DNA from: Asterionellopsis glacialis | Lineage: Eukaryota > Bacillariophyta > Plagiogrammaphyceae > Rhaphoneidales > Asterionellopsidaceae | Assembly (NCBI GenBank): GCA_014885115.2 | Contig: WKLE02003505.1 | Coordinates: 1 to 16,301 of the forward strand | Length of the DNA: 16,301 nucleotides | Direction of reading: 5' to 3' | Shown: positions 8,478 to 16,301 of the stretch, piece after piece | How the letters are laid out: every line of letters starts with the position of its first letter | Position numbering within the stretch: the stretch's first letter is position 1 | Notes under the pieces: model-generated | The model's input: only the letters and a program-made list of their open reading frames with translations | Told to the model about the DNA's origin: nothing | Databases searched by the model: none | Position numbers and translations under genes: made by a program

Positions 8478-10130
8478 CTTCAGTGGAGATGACATTATGG
8501 GGGAAATGTAACGCGTTACATGATTTTGCATTTGGTCCAACAATATAACTTATATGAACAATTGCAATCGGTTTTAAGGAAAGATATCATTGTAAACAAC
8601 AGAAGTGAAAATCTTTATTAAAATCCACCCTCTAACTGTGACATGATAAATACATTTTTGTGCAATGTTACAGATTATAATTCTTTTAATGGAATGTAAA
8701 GAATAACTCTTTCAAAACAAGTTTTTTTCTTGTAGTATCATGATTTCGTGGAATACATCTTTAGAGTTTCTTCACAGCCGTTTTCATGTGCCTCATTTTG
8801 CTTTCCGCATTATCTTAGTCTACCATTGTTTACTGCCAGGTCTACTGACTAGGACCTACATGGTACATGGTATCTGAAGACAAATCATGCTGTATGTCCC
8901 ACCAACTAGTTGGATGATGTATTGGTACGGTACCTGCTACTACTTGGACCAGCAGGAATCGTAAATCGCGCCGGAATTGTAGAGACAAAAAAAAATTACT
9001 TTTTCGAAATCGCTGTGTGAAATACAGAAGCTTGAAACGGGACAACATAACCCGGGTGCCATATGTAGGACTACCATGTACATAACAATAATATTTCTCT
9101 ATTAGAGAGGACCTATCTGGTTCTCTCTACAGGTATACTAGAGAAAGGTAAAAGGAGATACGGTATGTACGAGGTATCGAACATGAGCAGTAGCTTCGAA
9201 GGTACCGGTACAGTTATTTTCTTTTAGCGATTAGCTATATAGGTTTAAAAAATCAATTATTTGTCTAACGGTTCAATTCGAACACGATAAGTATATATAC
9301 ATTCAGTTTAGGATGTACTTGTCATAGCAGTCCAACTCGCAAAACTGACTGTATTTTGTCTATGTCCTGATTTGAATTATTTCGAAAAGGTACTGTACAG
9401 AATTTTCAAGTTTCGAACATACCAGAAAAGCTGTAGAATTTGAAACTCACCCCTTACAGGTACAGTACCAGATAAATGGTTAAAATACTGTGGATATTGA
9501 CAAAATATTTCAATCATGAATATCAAAAGAAACCATACCGGTACAGATGCTGAGAACTTTTAAATCCGGCATCCCGGTATAAACACTAATCGTAAATAAT
9601 TTCGGAGCCTAAGATACATGTCCGAAACAAAGCTGTAACGGAGCTTGAAGAGTCTCAACAACAGCGTTATATTACTGCATGGAGCATTTGCCATATCGAG
9701 TACAAGGTAATCTAGACAGTCGTCATCTGTAGTATATCATAATATTATTGTAAAAAGGAAATAAATCAAATTAATTTAAAATGGGAAAAATAAACAATTC
9801 AAATTTGATTGGTTGTTTGATCCAGTGAAAAAACGTTTTAGTTTGCCTATGTGTTCTCGAGATTACATCAGGTATAATACCTGCAGTAAGTAGCACCTGC
9901 GTTTGTTTCATTGTGGCCACGGTTGTTGGACTGGTAGATCGGCTTACATTCACTCCTCTTAGTAAACATGAAAATTCAACCCCCTCGGGACAGATTTTCC
10001 GTTCTTTTTTATCATCTAGAATTTTTTAAATAATTTTTCTCGTTTTAGACCCCAACACACTGGGAATGATCCGTTTCATCCCATTATTTGGTCAGAAGTG
10101 AGTACCAAACCTTTTACTAATAACATATTT
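8478..10130. other. Intergenic, AT-rich, no supported gene
   Basis: No coding region or RNA gene is supported. The first part is the 3' UTR of the HMG-box gene. From about 8830 to 9550, motifs resembling those upstream of that gene recur: GTACCGGTAC at 9202-9211 within aaggtaccggtac, and taccggtac near 9536. Short ORFs on both strands here have no recognisable features. Confidence 0.4.
8506..8521. repeat. Perfect 16-bp palindrome ATGTAACGCGTTACAT
   Basis: It lies 29 bp past the stop codon of the + strand HMG-box gene, so probably in its 3' UTR. It is self-complementary with no loop, so a protein-dimer binding site is more natural than an RNA hairpin. No known factor was recognised. Confidence 0.5.
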
Positions 10131-10134
10131 TAGT

Positions 10135-10286
10135 TATAATCTGGCCCAACCTTGCAGATGCGGTTCTTAGTTCGTTCAATTTTTCAAAAAAACCACTAAA
10201 AATGCTAAAATCACGAAATTTATGTTCATATGCTCTAAGTTATGTTATGAAGGACCTCATCTGCAATGTTGGACCAGAATATATTA
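10135..10286. repeat. Foldback (imperfect inverted repeat, arms about 30-35 bp)
   Basis: The left arm at about 10135-10170 (core ctggcccaaccttgcagatg) is complementary to the right arm at about 10250-10285 (core catctgcaatgttggaccag) with a few mismatches. The intervening 80 bp are AT-rich. The size and layout fit a small foldback or MITE-like element, or a hairpin RNA. No target-site duplication was confirmed. Confidence 0.5.
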
Positions 10287-10322
10287 GTTTATGTATCTAT
10301 CTAACAGATCTGATGGGTAAAT

Positions 10323-10673
10323 TTAAACCAAATCATTGTCTGAGTCATCAGAATTAATCTCCATGTCCTCATCAAAGTCAATTATATCGAGTCGCAAAAC
10401 CCTGTCTATCAGCCACTCCACGGAATCTAATTCTTGTTTTTTGGACACACTGTTCAAGGGCATGCTGGCATCTCTTGCTAACAGCAATTCTTCTTTTTCT
10501 TGTCTCCTAACTAATGTACCGTTTTCACTTACATAGGCATCATTGCTCTCCTGTATTTGTTCATTTTAGATAGTCCATATTATTTCGGAATTTTTCACAT
10601 GTGCCTTCTCGGCACTTTTACTACCCTCTTCTGGTCCTCCAATAAATGCAACTGATATAACTTGCTTTTTTTT
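10323..10673 (-). pseudogene. Degenerate coding remnant with acidic C terminus
   Basis: On the - strand, one frame reads as protein from about 10673 down to a TAA at 10323-10325, broken by one in-frame TAA at 10566-10568. The upstream part contains VISVAFIGGPEEGSKSAEKA. The downstream part includes ELDSVEWLIDRVLRLDIIDF and ends in an Asp/Glu-rich tail (DSDNDLV). The opposite strand reads as a Ser-rich ORF, the expected shadow of acidic codons. No initiating ATG is joined, and upstream the frame closes at 10674-10676 beside an A-tract on that strand. I do not recognise the family. It could be a decayed element gene or the last exon of a host gene. Confidence 0.35.
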
Positions 10674-10689
10674 TCAGGTTGTCTGTATG

Positions 10690-11018
10690 TTGTAAACAAC
10701 TCAGTGATGATCTTTGGCTATGGCCTGAAAGTCCACTGAATGTACATATCTTGTCCTTTGCTAGCAAACAAATCAGTTTGATTTGGTAGCTACAAATGGT
10801 ACATTCACCAAATCTTTGGAGATAATCTTGGAAGTGGTAACAGAATCATGTTACCAAAGTGTGTTGTTGATGGGATCCATGAAGTTTATAGTGCTGCAGA
10901 AGGTGAGGAAAAATGTGGTTTTTCCCCAGGCAAGAAAAAGGAATGGTACTGGGAAGGGGAAGAACAATACTTAGAAGGTTGGTGTCAAAGAAGGAGAGGA
11001 GGCATGTCCAGTCAGTGA
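10690..11018 (+). pseudogene. Degenerate fragment resembling the P2X7 receptor C-terminal-like domain
   Basis: In the frame opening at 10782, residues read SYKWYIHQIFGDNLGSGNR, then an LPKCVV motif, a helix-like stretch and ECGF-like ending (KCGFSP), stopping at a TGA near 11016-11018. The pattern of an aromatic helix, LG.GNR, .LP.CVV..I and ..GF matches what I know of the P2X7 C-terminal-like domain, a zinc-binding module often found outside receptors in transposon-rich genomes. Upstream, a second frame reads SVCCKQLSDDLWLWPES and then LNVHILSFASKQISL, which would fit the Cys-rich front of the domain after one frameshift near 10785. There is no start codon or intact frame. Family call is a tentative judgement by eye. 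Confidence 0.4.
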
Positions 11019-11702
11019 TAGTGAACAAAAAAAATAGCAAACATAAAGTTATTTCATTACTATAGATTATATACAAATAGAATATTCTGACAAGTGTTCT
11101 GAAGAGAAACGGAATCTTCTCCTATGATTCCAGTGATATAGAGAGTTCTGACCGAAGGTGAAAAAGCATGTCAAAGTTCCATCTCGAACCCAAATACAAA
11201 AAAAAACAACATTTTTTTTGCAATTTTAGCCCAGGAAGTTTTATTATCATGGAATCAATACTGTATTAAATTCTTATATAATTAGGCTTGTTTAAGAGAG
11301 ATTGTACCAAATTGGGCAGATGAATTTTGGGTTTGGCGTGGTTTGGAGTACCCATTTGTGCTGGTCTGCACAATTTGGTCAGGCCTGAATTTTAGGAGCA
11401 TTCCGTTGTCTCAGATCCCATGACTAAAAGTACTTTAGTCCTCTAGTCCTAATATTATCTAATTAAAGTAACTGGTACACAGTTCAGAAAATGGGGGAGA
11501 ACAAGAAAAAAATGATTTTAGCCTGAAAAATTTTGTGATCGCTCCTCTGGCGAGATCACTTTTTGTTTTTTGTTAAAAAAAATTAAAAAACAATCATTCC
11601 CATATGGAAGCCCTACAGGGTGAAAAAGAAAGTACATCAAGATGCTCAATACATTCTTTTAAATTATTCAACACACAAGACAACCAGTAGCCATTACTGA
11701 CA
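11019..11702. other. Intergenic, AT-rich, no supported gene
   Basis: No intact gene. A short phrase near 11117-11160 (SYDSSDIESSD before a TGA) could be another decayed coding scrap. A hairpin gtgatcgc...gcgagatcac at 11535-11559 is followed by a T-rich run; this is not enough to call an RNA gene or terminator. The last bases precede the ATG of the coiled-coil pseudogene. Confidence 0.35.
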
Positions 11703-13053
11703 ATGGAGCCCAATTCTTCACCAACAAGCCATGACATGGCAGTTGGTGCACTCATGGACATCTCTAACACATTAGGGGACAGTCCAATGCAAAAAAATCA
11801 GACAAAAAATTCCCCTTTGAATGATCTTCCTTTGATTCCATCAAGTCACATCAAGATGTCATTGATAGAGAATGATGATGATTCAGAAGAATCAAGTGTT
11901 GATGAAGAAATCAAACTTATGGACCAAGGAGACCCAGTTAACTCCCTCAATCAACCTCCAACAGCAACTAGGAACATCAAGAGGAATGCTCAGACATGGA
12001 AAGGTGCCCTTCAAGAGGCAAATCAAAAACTCAAGAAGGTGAACCAAAAATTACATTACGACATCAAGTAGGTGAAGGATGAATTAAGGAAGAGCAACAC
12101 AGAGAAGAAGAAGGCAATTTCTGATCTTCAACAAGAAGTTGATAAATTGGAGAAGAATGCCTCCAAGTTTGATGATCTCAAAATGGAAAATACCAACCTT
12201 TCCACAGCAAACCGAGATCTTACAAAATAAGTAAAAAAATACCAAAAGTTCATTATTGAAAACAGTGACTTGAAGGCAAAGAATTTGTCTCTCACTGATG
12301 AGATAAAAGTATTAAAGAAGACACTAGACACAAAAATGTCATTTTTAGAATATGATGATCTCAAAAGCATGATGAAAAAGGTATCATTAGACCTTAAAGA
12401 ATCAAAACAAGAAAAGTTGCAAATAAACAAAGAAAAATTGAAAGTTCAAAGAGAGTTGGAAACCTTGGAGAGGAAGATGGCTATAGAGTTGGAATGATTG
12501 AAAAAAATGAACAAGAAAAACCAAAGTTGGAAAAGCAAGTCAATAAAGAAAGGAAACAAATGGAAAGACAAATGCAAAAGTTTGAGAGTGACTTCAAAAA
12601 TTTCAAAAAAGAAAAGGAAAGATTTTGAAATGAAAAAGAAAGAAAGCAATCTACGTCCTCTAAATCTAAAGAGAGGCTAGAGAAGAGGCTGTTGCAGTTA
12701 GAAAAAGAGTAACAACAATTGAATGAAAATGAAAAAAAGAGAGGAAACTGGAGTAGAGACAAGAAGAAGAAAATTGACTGTTCATTGAAAGAGAACAAAT
12801 CAAATCCAAGAGGAAACTTGAAGTAAAAAAAAAAAAACAGAAACTCAAAGAGAAAGATTGGAAGTCAAAGAACAACTCAAAGCTAAACAACAGAAAGAAA
12901 AAAGCAATGAAAAAAACCCAGAGAATGACTCAAGCTTAGAGCATGACCTAGGAGGCCCACAGTAGGTATAGTAGTAGTCAAAGAAATTATTCAGGAGCAT
13001 TGCACAATTTTATGCAACAACCCTTTTATAGGCAACAGGAGATATTAAGTTTT

Positions 13054-13143
13054 GTCTGCATTGACCTTTGTGTTCAACTTCATTATTTGTTTAGTAACAT
13101 GATTTAATATTCTTTTTCTTTTGCTGATTGTTATTTACACTAG
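13054..13143 (+). other. Possible 90-bp intron in the pseudogene
   Basis: The stretch starts with GT, is AT-rich, carries tgctgat and a pyrimidine-rich run near its end, and finishes ttacactag. Coding-like sequence lies on both sides (RQQEILSF before, EPYYHHQHHY after). The donor GTCTGC is weak, and an alternative GT at 13049 exists. Confidence 0.3.
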
Positions 13144-13145
13144 GA

Positions 13146-13262
13146 GCCTTATTATCACCACCAACATCACTATCCTCATCATGATGATGATCATCATCCT
13201 ACAACAAAAATGGATCCTCTAGTACAAGTAGGCAATACTATCATCATCATGATCAACATGAT
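13146..13262. repeat. CAT/ATC trinucleotide-rich stretch
   Basis: Interrupted runs of cat, cac and gat codons, for example tcatcatgatgatgatcatc near 13176-13195 and atcatcatcatgatcaacatg near 13240-13260. In one frame they encode His/Asp runs of the pseudogene. Replication slippage here probably caused the frame change seen between the two His-rich segments. Confidence 0.5.
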
Positions 13263-13267
13263 GATGG

Positions 13268-13300
13268 ATATCTTGGAAGCAATCATTGCTTCCAAGATAT
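13268..13300. repeat. Perfect inverted repeat, 16-bp arms with 1-bp centre
   Basis: Arms atatcttggaagcaat (13268-13283) and attgcttccaagatat (13285-13300) are exactly complementary around a single C. It sits inside the pseudogene between the His-rich and Ser/Arg-rich parts. A perfect long arm inside an otherwise decayed sequence suggests a recent origin, for example template switching during replication. Confidence 0.8.
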
Positions 13301-13734
13301 ACAACAGAATTTCAAGTCACGTTGTAGTGGCAGCAGGACACATAGTAGTGGCAGGAGCAGGTCTAATAGATCATCTGGATCCCACAGCAGGTTGAGTTGA
13401 TCTCACATCAAGTTGTCTCAATTTTGCAGCAGGTCTGCTGGGTCCTTGTCCAGCAGGAGGTCATCAATCCCTTCTCCTATGAGGAGATGGTCCCTGCCAT
13501 CCATCACCTGCTTTTGTTCTGGTGAAGAAAGTAGTGCTTCAAATTATACTAAAAAAGGTATTACAAAGAAAAAGTGATAATGGTGAAGAAGAAAAATCTT
13601 CTTCTTCAGTAGCAGAGACACCAGGAGTAGCAGAAGGAGGAGGACAACTCAGTAGTAACATTGAAGAAGTCATTATTGATGGAGACAGTCAGCAGGAAGA
13701 AAAGGAAGAAGAGAACAGTAGTGGTGTATTATAA

Positions 13735-13967
13735 TTGTATAACTAAGCATTTACTATCATATGATATCATCACTAATGTAGTAGATCCATGTTTTGTTTG
13801 AATAAAGATAGATCTATTACTTTGTTGTAAAAGTAATAATAAATCATCCTAGTATACTAATAATTATAGATAATAATGAATTATTCAATCATAGTATCAA
13901 CAATACTTTAAACACTTTCTCACATCTTCATGTGAAAATGTTTTCAAAATGTTGATTGCAACTATTA
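13735..13967. other. AT-rich spacer between pseudogene and transposase remnant
   Basis: No coding signal. The sequence agatagatctatta near 13807 contains a short palindrome. No terminal inverted repeat of the neighbouring transposase could be identified here. Confidence 0.4.
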
Positions 13968-14252
13968 TTAATCTCCCCCCTTAAAAAATTGTATGTCTAC
14001 TGGCATATAATTTAACCTTCTAACAAGTATGTGCCAGTGCAATTCAATTGGATTAAGCTCTGGCGACCTTATAGGAAAGGGAATAATAAAAATATTCAGT
14101 GGCATGTTGTTAATGGGACTTTTCCCATGCCACAAAAAATCTTGTAAAATATCTGTATTTCCTCCTGAATGCACTGTTGCATTATCAAGTACTAAAAAGT
14201 CCCCACACAATAAGCAACCAGCAGTATAATAAAATATTAAAAGGCACCAGAG
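13968..14252 (-). mobile_element. Truncated DDE transposase (IS630/Tc1-mariner superfamily, DDE_3 type)
   Basis: On the - strand the frame is open from 14252 to a stop at 13968-13970 and encodes about 94 residues of the C-terminal half of a transposase catalytic core. Seen: GDFLVLDNATVHSGG, carrying the second catalytic Asp (codon 14184-14186), then IIPFPIRSPELNPIELHWHI, carrying the catalytic Glu of the NPIE motif, then ILVRRLN. These are typical of the DDE_3 endonuclease domain. The first catalytic Asp and the N-terminal DNA-binding domain are missing, the upstream frame closes with a TGA at 14253-14255, and the expected C-terminal helices are cut short. It is therefore an inactive fragment. 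No terminal inverted repeats were found. Confidence 0.8.
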
Positions 14253-14600
14253 TCACTGTTGTCCTGGCCAATGGTGTATACGATAAGGGCTTTGTCGCTT
14301 TTCCTCCAAGCGTGTTGGTTCCTTCGAATGCATAAGAAATTCTCTGTGACGAGGGCGCGGGCTGGCTTTTGTTCTTTCTCATTCGTGTACGGTACTCAAA
14401 TAAAAAATTGAACGCTAGGGAGTATTATACTTGTTAGCAACAGATCGGTGGCAATTTCGATCTTCCTTGTCGGCGAGATCGTCAAAAATCATTGGACATC
14501 TCTCTAGCGACAATGATTTTCACAAACAGCACCCCAGAAGCGTAGATTACAAAAACGATTGACCAACAGCCTCTTTTTCTATACAAACACCTAAGGCACA
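14253..14600. other. 5' flank of the ShKT gene, with possible coding scrap and a hairpin
   Basis: It should contain the promoter and 5' UTR of the gene at 14601. The part 14253-14382 reads protein-like on both strands (for example VTVVLANGVYDKGFVAFPPS on +, FEGTNTLGGKATKPLSYTPL on -), so its origin is unresolved. The part 14483-14523 holds an inverted repeat, caaaaatcattg with caatgattttc, around a 16-base loop, about 80 bases before the start codon; it could form a 5' UTR hairpin. Confidence 0.4.
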
Positions 14601-16082
14601 ATGCTAAACTCAAATAGACAATCACCGCGATCAACGAGAACAAGGAGACCTACTCGTCATTCCTTACGATGGTCAACCCAAAAAATAAGGAATAATTCTT
14701 TCTCATCCCTATTTTGGACTACAACAACAATCATTGCGACAATCACCACTCTAATTCCAAGGATCAACAACAGCATATTTTGTTATGGATTTCCTAATAT
14801 ATTAACAACTTCTACTTCAGGATGTATGACAGAATTAAGTGTAGAAGAAGTCATTATGAACAATCAAGTTGTACCATACGAAAAATCATCTCAAAAGGAT
14901 ATTAAATTGGTTGTGATGGATATGATTCACGGGAACGGTGAATGGATGGATGGACCAATTATTGAATTTGATAATACCTATGAATCTCCACCCATGTATA
15001 AAATTAAAATGCTTGTACCAGAAGGTGGTCCATCTGATGTACAATATGCTATCGATACAACAGAGGGCGGGATATTTACATCCTCTTCAGCAGGATGTGA
15101 TGGTAAACGTGATTCAAGTCGTGTACGGAATGATCCAGGTGTAGAATTTCAATTAAAGCAGCAGAACAATAATAATGATGATAATAGTCCAATACATGTT
15201 TGGGCTGGATGGGCAACCGGGCATGAAGCTGTACAATTAACAGATGTATTGACCTTTCGCCCTCGATTGTTAGCTAGTAATAGGAGCATTAAGAAAGAAA
15301 CACCCAATAATAATGAAATGCCATGCACAGATGTGGAAGAAGAATTATGTCCTGGATGGGCCGCGAAAGGACAATGTACGGAAAACCCTACGTATATGTT
15401 AGTGAATTGTCGCAAGTCATGTAAGGTTTGTGATCACGATCATGATATATTTGGTTCTCCACCTAAGGAACAGGATGTATCTCAACCTGAAAAGGTTCCT
15501 CAACCAGAAAAAGAAAATGAAGAACGAAAGAGAAGGAACAAAGAAGAAGAAACACGCAAGAAAACCACAACAAAAGAGGATCCTTCCATTACTACTACGA
15601 AAGACGAGAAAGAAGATGGGAAGAAGAAAGAAGAAGAAGGTTTAAATAAAATCAAAAAGAAGGACACTAAAAAGAAAGAAATCAATAAACAACATGAAAA
15701 ACCTAAAAGACGTAAACATGATGCTGATGGTCTACATGGATTTCAATTAGAAGAGATTGATCGTGAACGTCGTGAAAAGATAAAGAATGTTATGGAAACT
15801 AACATGAAAGAACGTGATGATGCACGACCCAAAAAAGAAAAATCTTACCGGAAGAAATTTGATTTATCAGATTTAGAAGAAATACCGCGCTCCTCTCTTG
15901 GTGTTGGTGGCAGCAAAGGTAAAGGAGGAATATTTAATGGATACGCGAATGAAAATTATGGACAAGGAAATTTCAATCAAGGTGGATTTGTACGTGGTTC
16001 AATTGTGCTTGTAGGGGGATTGCTGTTGGTAATCTTCGGATGTACAGGGCTTGGCGGACGTGATAAAAGACACAATCTCTAG
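14601..16082 (+). CDS. ShKT-domain membrane protein with charged stalk
   Basis: Single exon, 493 residues, ATG at 14601; the next Met (76) would drop the hydrophobic N terminus. Residues 1-36 are basic, 37-52 hydrophobic (signal anchor or long signal peptide). Residues about 78-222 form a compact, probably beta-rich domain containing VWAGWATGHEAVQLTDVLTF; I do not recognise its family. Residues 242-277 are a ShKT domain: Cys 242, 250, 259, 270, 274 and 277 with D244, W253, G258 and the SC..C ending. ShKT modules are disulfide-bonded, occur in secreted or membrane proteins, and are often linked to prolyl hydroxylases or proteases; here none is present, and the domain does not by itself imply toxicity. 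Residues about 285-425 are a Lys/Glu-rich charged, probably helical stalk. Residues 464-484 form a second membrane segment near the C terminus with a short KRHNL-type tail. Likely in the secretory pathway or at the cell surface, by inference. Function unknown. Confidence 0.8.
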   Translation: MLNSNRQSPRSTRTRRPTRHSLRWSTQKIRNNSFSSLFWTTTTIIATITTLIPRINNSIFCYGFPNILTTSTSGCMTELSVEEVIMNNQVVPYEKSSQKDIKLVVMDMIHGNGEWMDGPIIEFDNTYESPPMYKIKMLVPEGGPSDVQYAIDTTEGGIFTSSSAGCDGKRDSSRVRNDPGVEFQLKQQNNNNDDNSPIHVWAGWATGHEAVQLTDVLTFRPRLLASNRSIKKETPNNNEMPCTDVEEELCPGWAAKGQCTENPTYMLVNCRKSCKVCDHDHDIFGSPPKEQDVSQPEKVPQPEKENEERKRRNKEEETRKKTTTKEDPSITTTKDEKEDGKKKEEEGLNKIKKKDTKKKEINKQHEKPKRRKHDADGLHGFQLEEIDRERREKIKNVMETNMKERDDARPKKEKSYRKKFDLSDLEEIPRSSLGVGGSKGKGGIFNGYANENYGQGNFNQGGFVRGSIVLVGGLLLVIFGCTGLGGRDKRHNL

Positions 16083-16301
16083 AGTAGGAATTAGTAAGGA
16101 GTGCGATAGAAAGAAATATCTATTTTTTCCAAAATTATATGTACTACTGTAGTCGCTCTTCATGAACAGTCCCAGAAAGTTGTTGGGTAGTTCGCTCTAG
16201 GTGAACGAGTAGCTTTGGAGGCGCCACAAGCCACAAATCACTCACAAAGTTACTAGCTAGAGGTAATTGCGTCCTAAGGTCCTAGTCCCAACTAGGATCC
16301 T
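16083..16301. other. 3' flank of the ShKT gene
   Basis: No ORF supported. The last 25 bases, from 16277 to the window end, are a near-palindrome (aggtcctagt...aactaggatcct); because the window stops there, its full extent is unknown. Confidence 0.4.

Larger units (their letters stand above)
11703..13734 (+). pseudogene. Decayed gene for a coiled-coil protein with His- and Ser/Arg-rich C-terminal part
   Basis: The first 122 codons are intact from an ATG at 11703: an acidic Ser-rich leader (DDDSEESSVDEE) then AQTWKGALQEANQKLKK entering a long heptad-like coiled coil. The same frame continues past TAG 12069-12071 and TAA 12228-12230 to TGA 12495-12497. There the coil moves to another frame (KPKLEKQVNKERKQMERQ) with stops at 12626 (TGA), 12710 (TAA) and 12824 (TAA). 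After a long A-tract the first frame resumes (RLEVKEQLKAKQQKEK) and ends at TAG 12963. A coding-like tail follows in a further frame (SRYSSSQRNYSGALHNF), a possible 90-bp intron (13054-13143), a His-rich segment (YYHHQHHYPHHDDDHHP), a Ser/Arg-rich segment (SGRSRSNRSSGSHSR) and a Glu-rich end closing at 13732-13734. All three stop codons occur, so code reassignment is not the explanation. Family not recognised; it may be a host gene copy or part of a mobile element. Nearby transposase debris favours a dead repeat. Confidence 0.6.

Noticed and set aside
9268..9285. T-arm-like sequence ggttcaattcgaac
   Set aside because: No matching acceptor stem, D arm or anticodon arm at the expected distance, so no tRNA.
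10336..10536. Ser-rich + strand ORF of 66 codons
   Set aside because: The opposite strand gives a more normal protein with Trp, Ile, Asp and Glu; the Ser-rich reading is its shadow.
11703..12965. Stop-codon reassignment to explain the in-frame stops
   Set aside because: TAG, TAA and TGA all interrupt the coil and frameshifts are present as well, while the intact genes in the window end normally at stop codons.
13146..13262. CRISPR-like or satellite array
   Set aside because: The repetition is an interrupted trinucleotide run inside a coding remnant, with no repeat-spacer structure.
15149..15685. - strand ORFs within the ShKT gene
   Set aside because: They are antisense shadows of Cys-rich and Lys/Glu-rich codons.

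Overview
The window looks like nuclear DNA of a stramenopile alga, most likely a diatom. This is inferred from gene content, not from a database match. The first gene encodes a DUF4336 protein whose N terminus reads as secretory signal, plastid transit region and twin-arginine thylakoid signal. Two HMG-box genes and a ShKT-domain membrane protein of eukaryotic type follow. Genes are intronless and widely spaced, and the spacers are AT-rich with decayed mobile-element sequence. Species cannot be fixed from the sequence.

Layout. 1-1.7 kb: a + strand gene for a predicted thylakoid-lumen DUF4336 (metallo-beta-lactamase-like) protein. 1.9-3.55 kb: a - strand gene, tail to tail with the first (213 bp between stops), for an HMG-box protein with a long Gly/Met/Gln-rich N terminus and a roughly 114-residue charged insert inside its HMG box. 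3.55-7.35 kb: a head-to-head spacer with no convincing intact gene. It holds a CGAT-rich hairpin cluster next to the first HMG gene and a 1.1 kb tract with eight exact copies of the palindromic 9-mer TACC(A/T)GGTA. 7.36-8.48 kb: a + strand paralogous HMG-box gene with a shorter insert. 8.5-10.1 kb: no gene; the motif GTACCGGTAC found in the spacer recurs here. 10.1-14.25 kb: a graveyard containing a foldback repeat, two short degenerate coding remnants on opposite strands (the + one resembles the P2X7 C-terminal-like domain), a 2 kb pseudogene for a coiled-coil plus Ser/Arg-rich protein with at least six premature stops and frameshifts, and a truncated DDE transposase of the IS630/Tc1-mariner type. 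14.6-16.08 kb: a + strand gene for a predicted membrane-anchored ShKT-domain protein.

The intact genes do not form an obvious pathway. The clearest relationship is the divergent HMG-box pair, which shares box sequence, architecture and orientation symmetry and probably arose by inverted duplication. The most unusual items are the long charged insert splitting an HMG box, the palindromic-motif tract between the paralogs, and the transposase remnant with an apparent 46-residue spacing between its last two catalytic residues.
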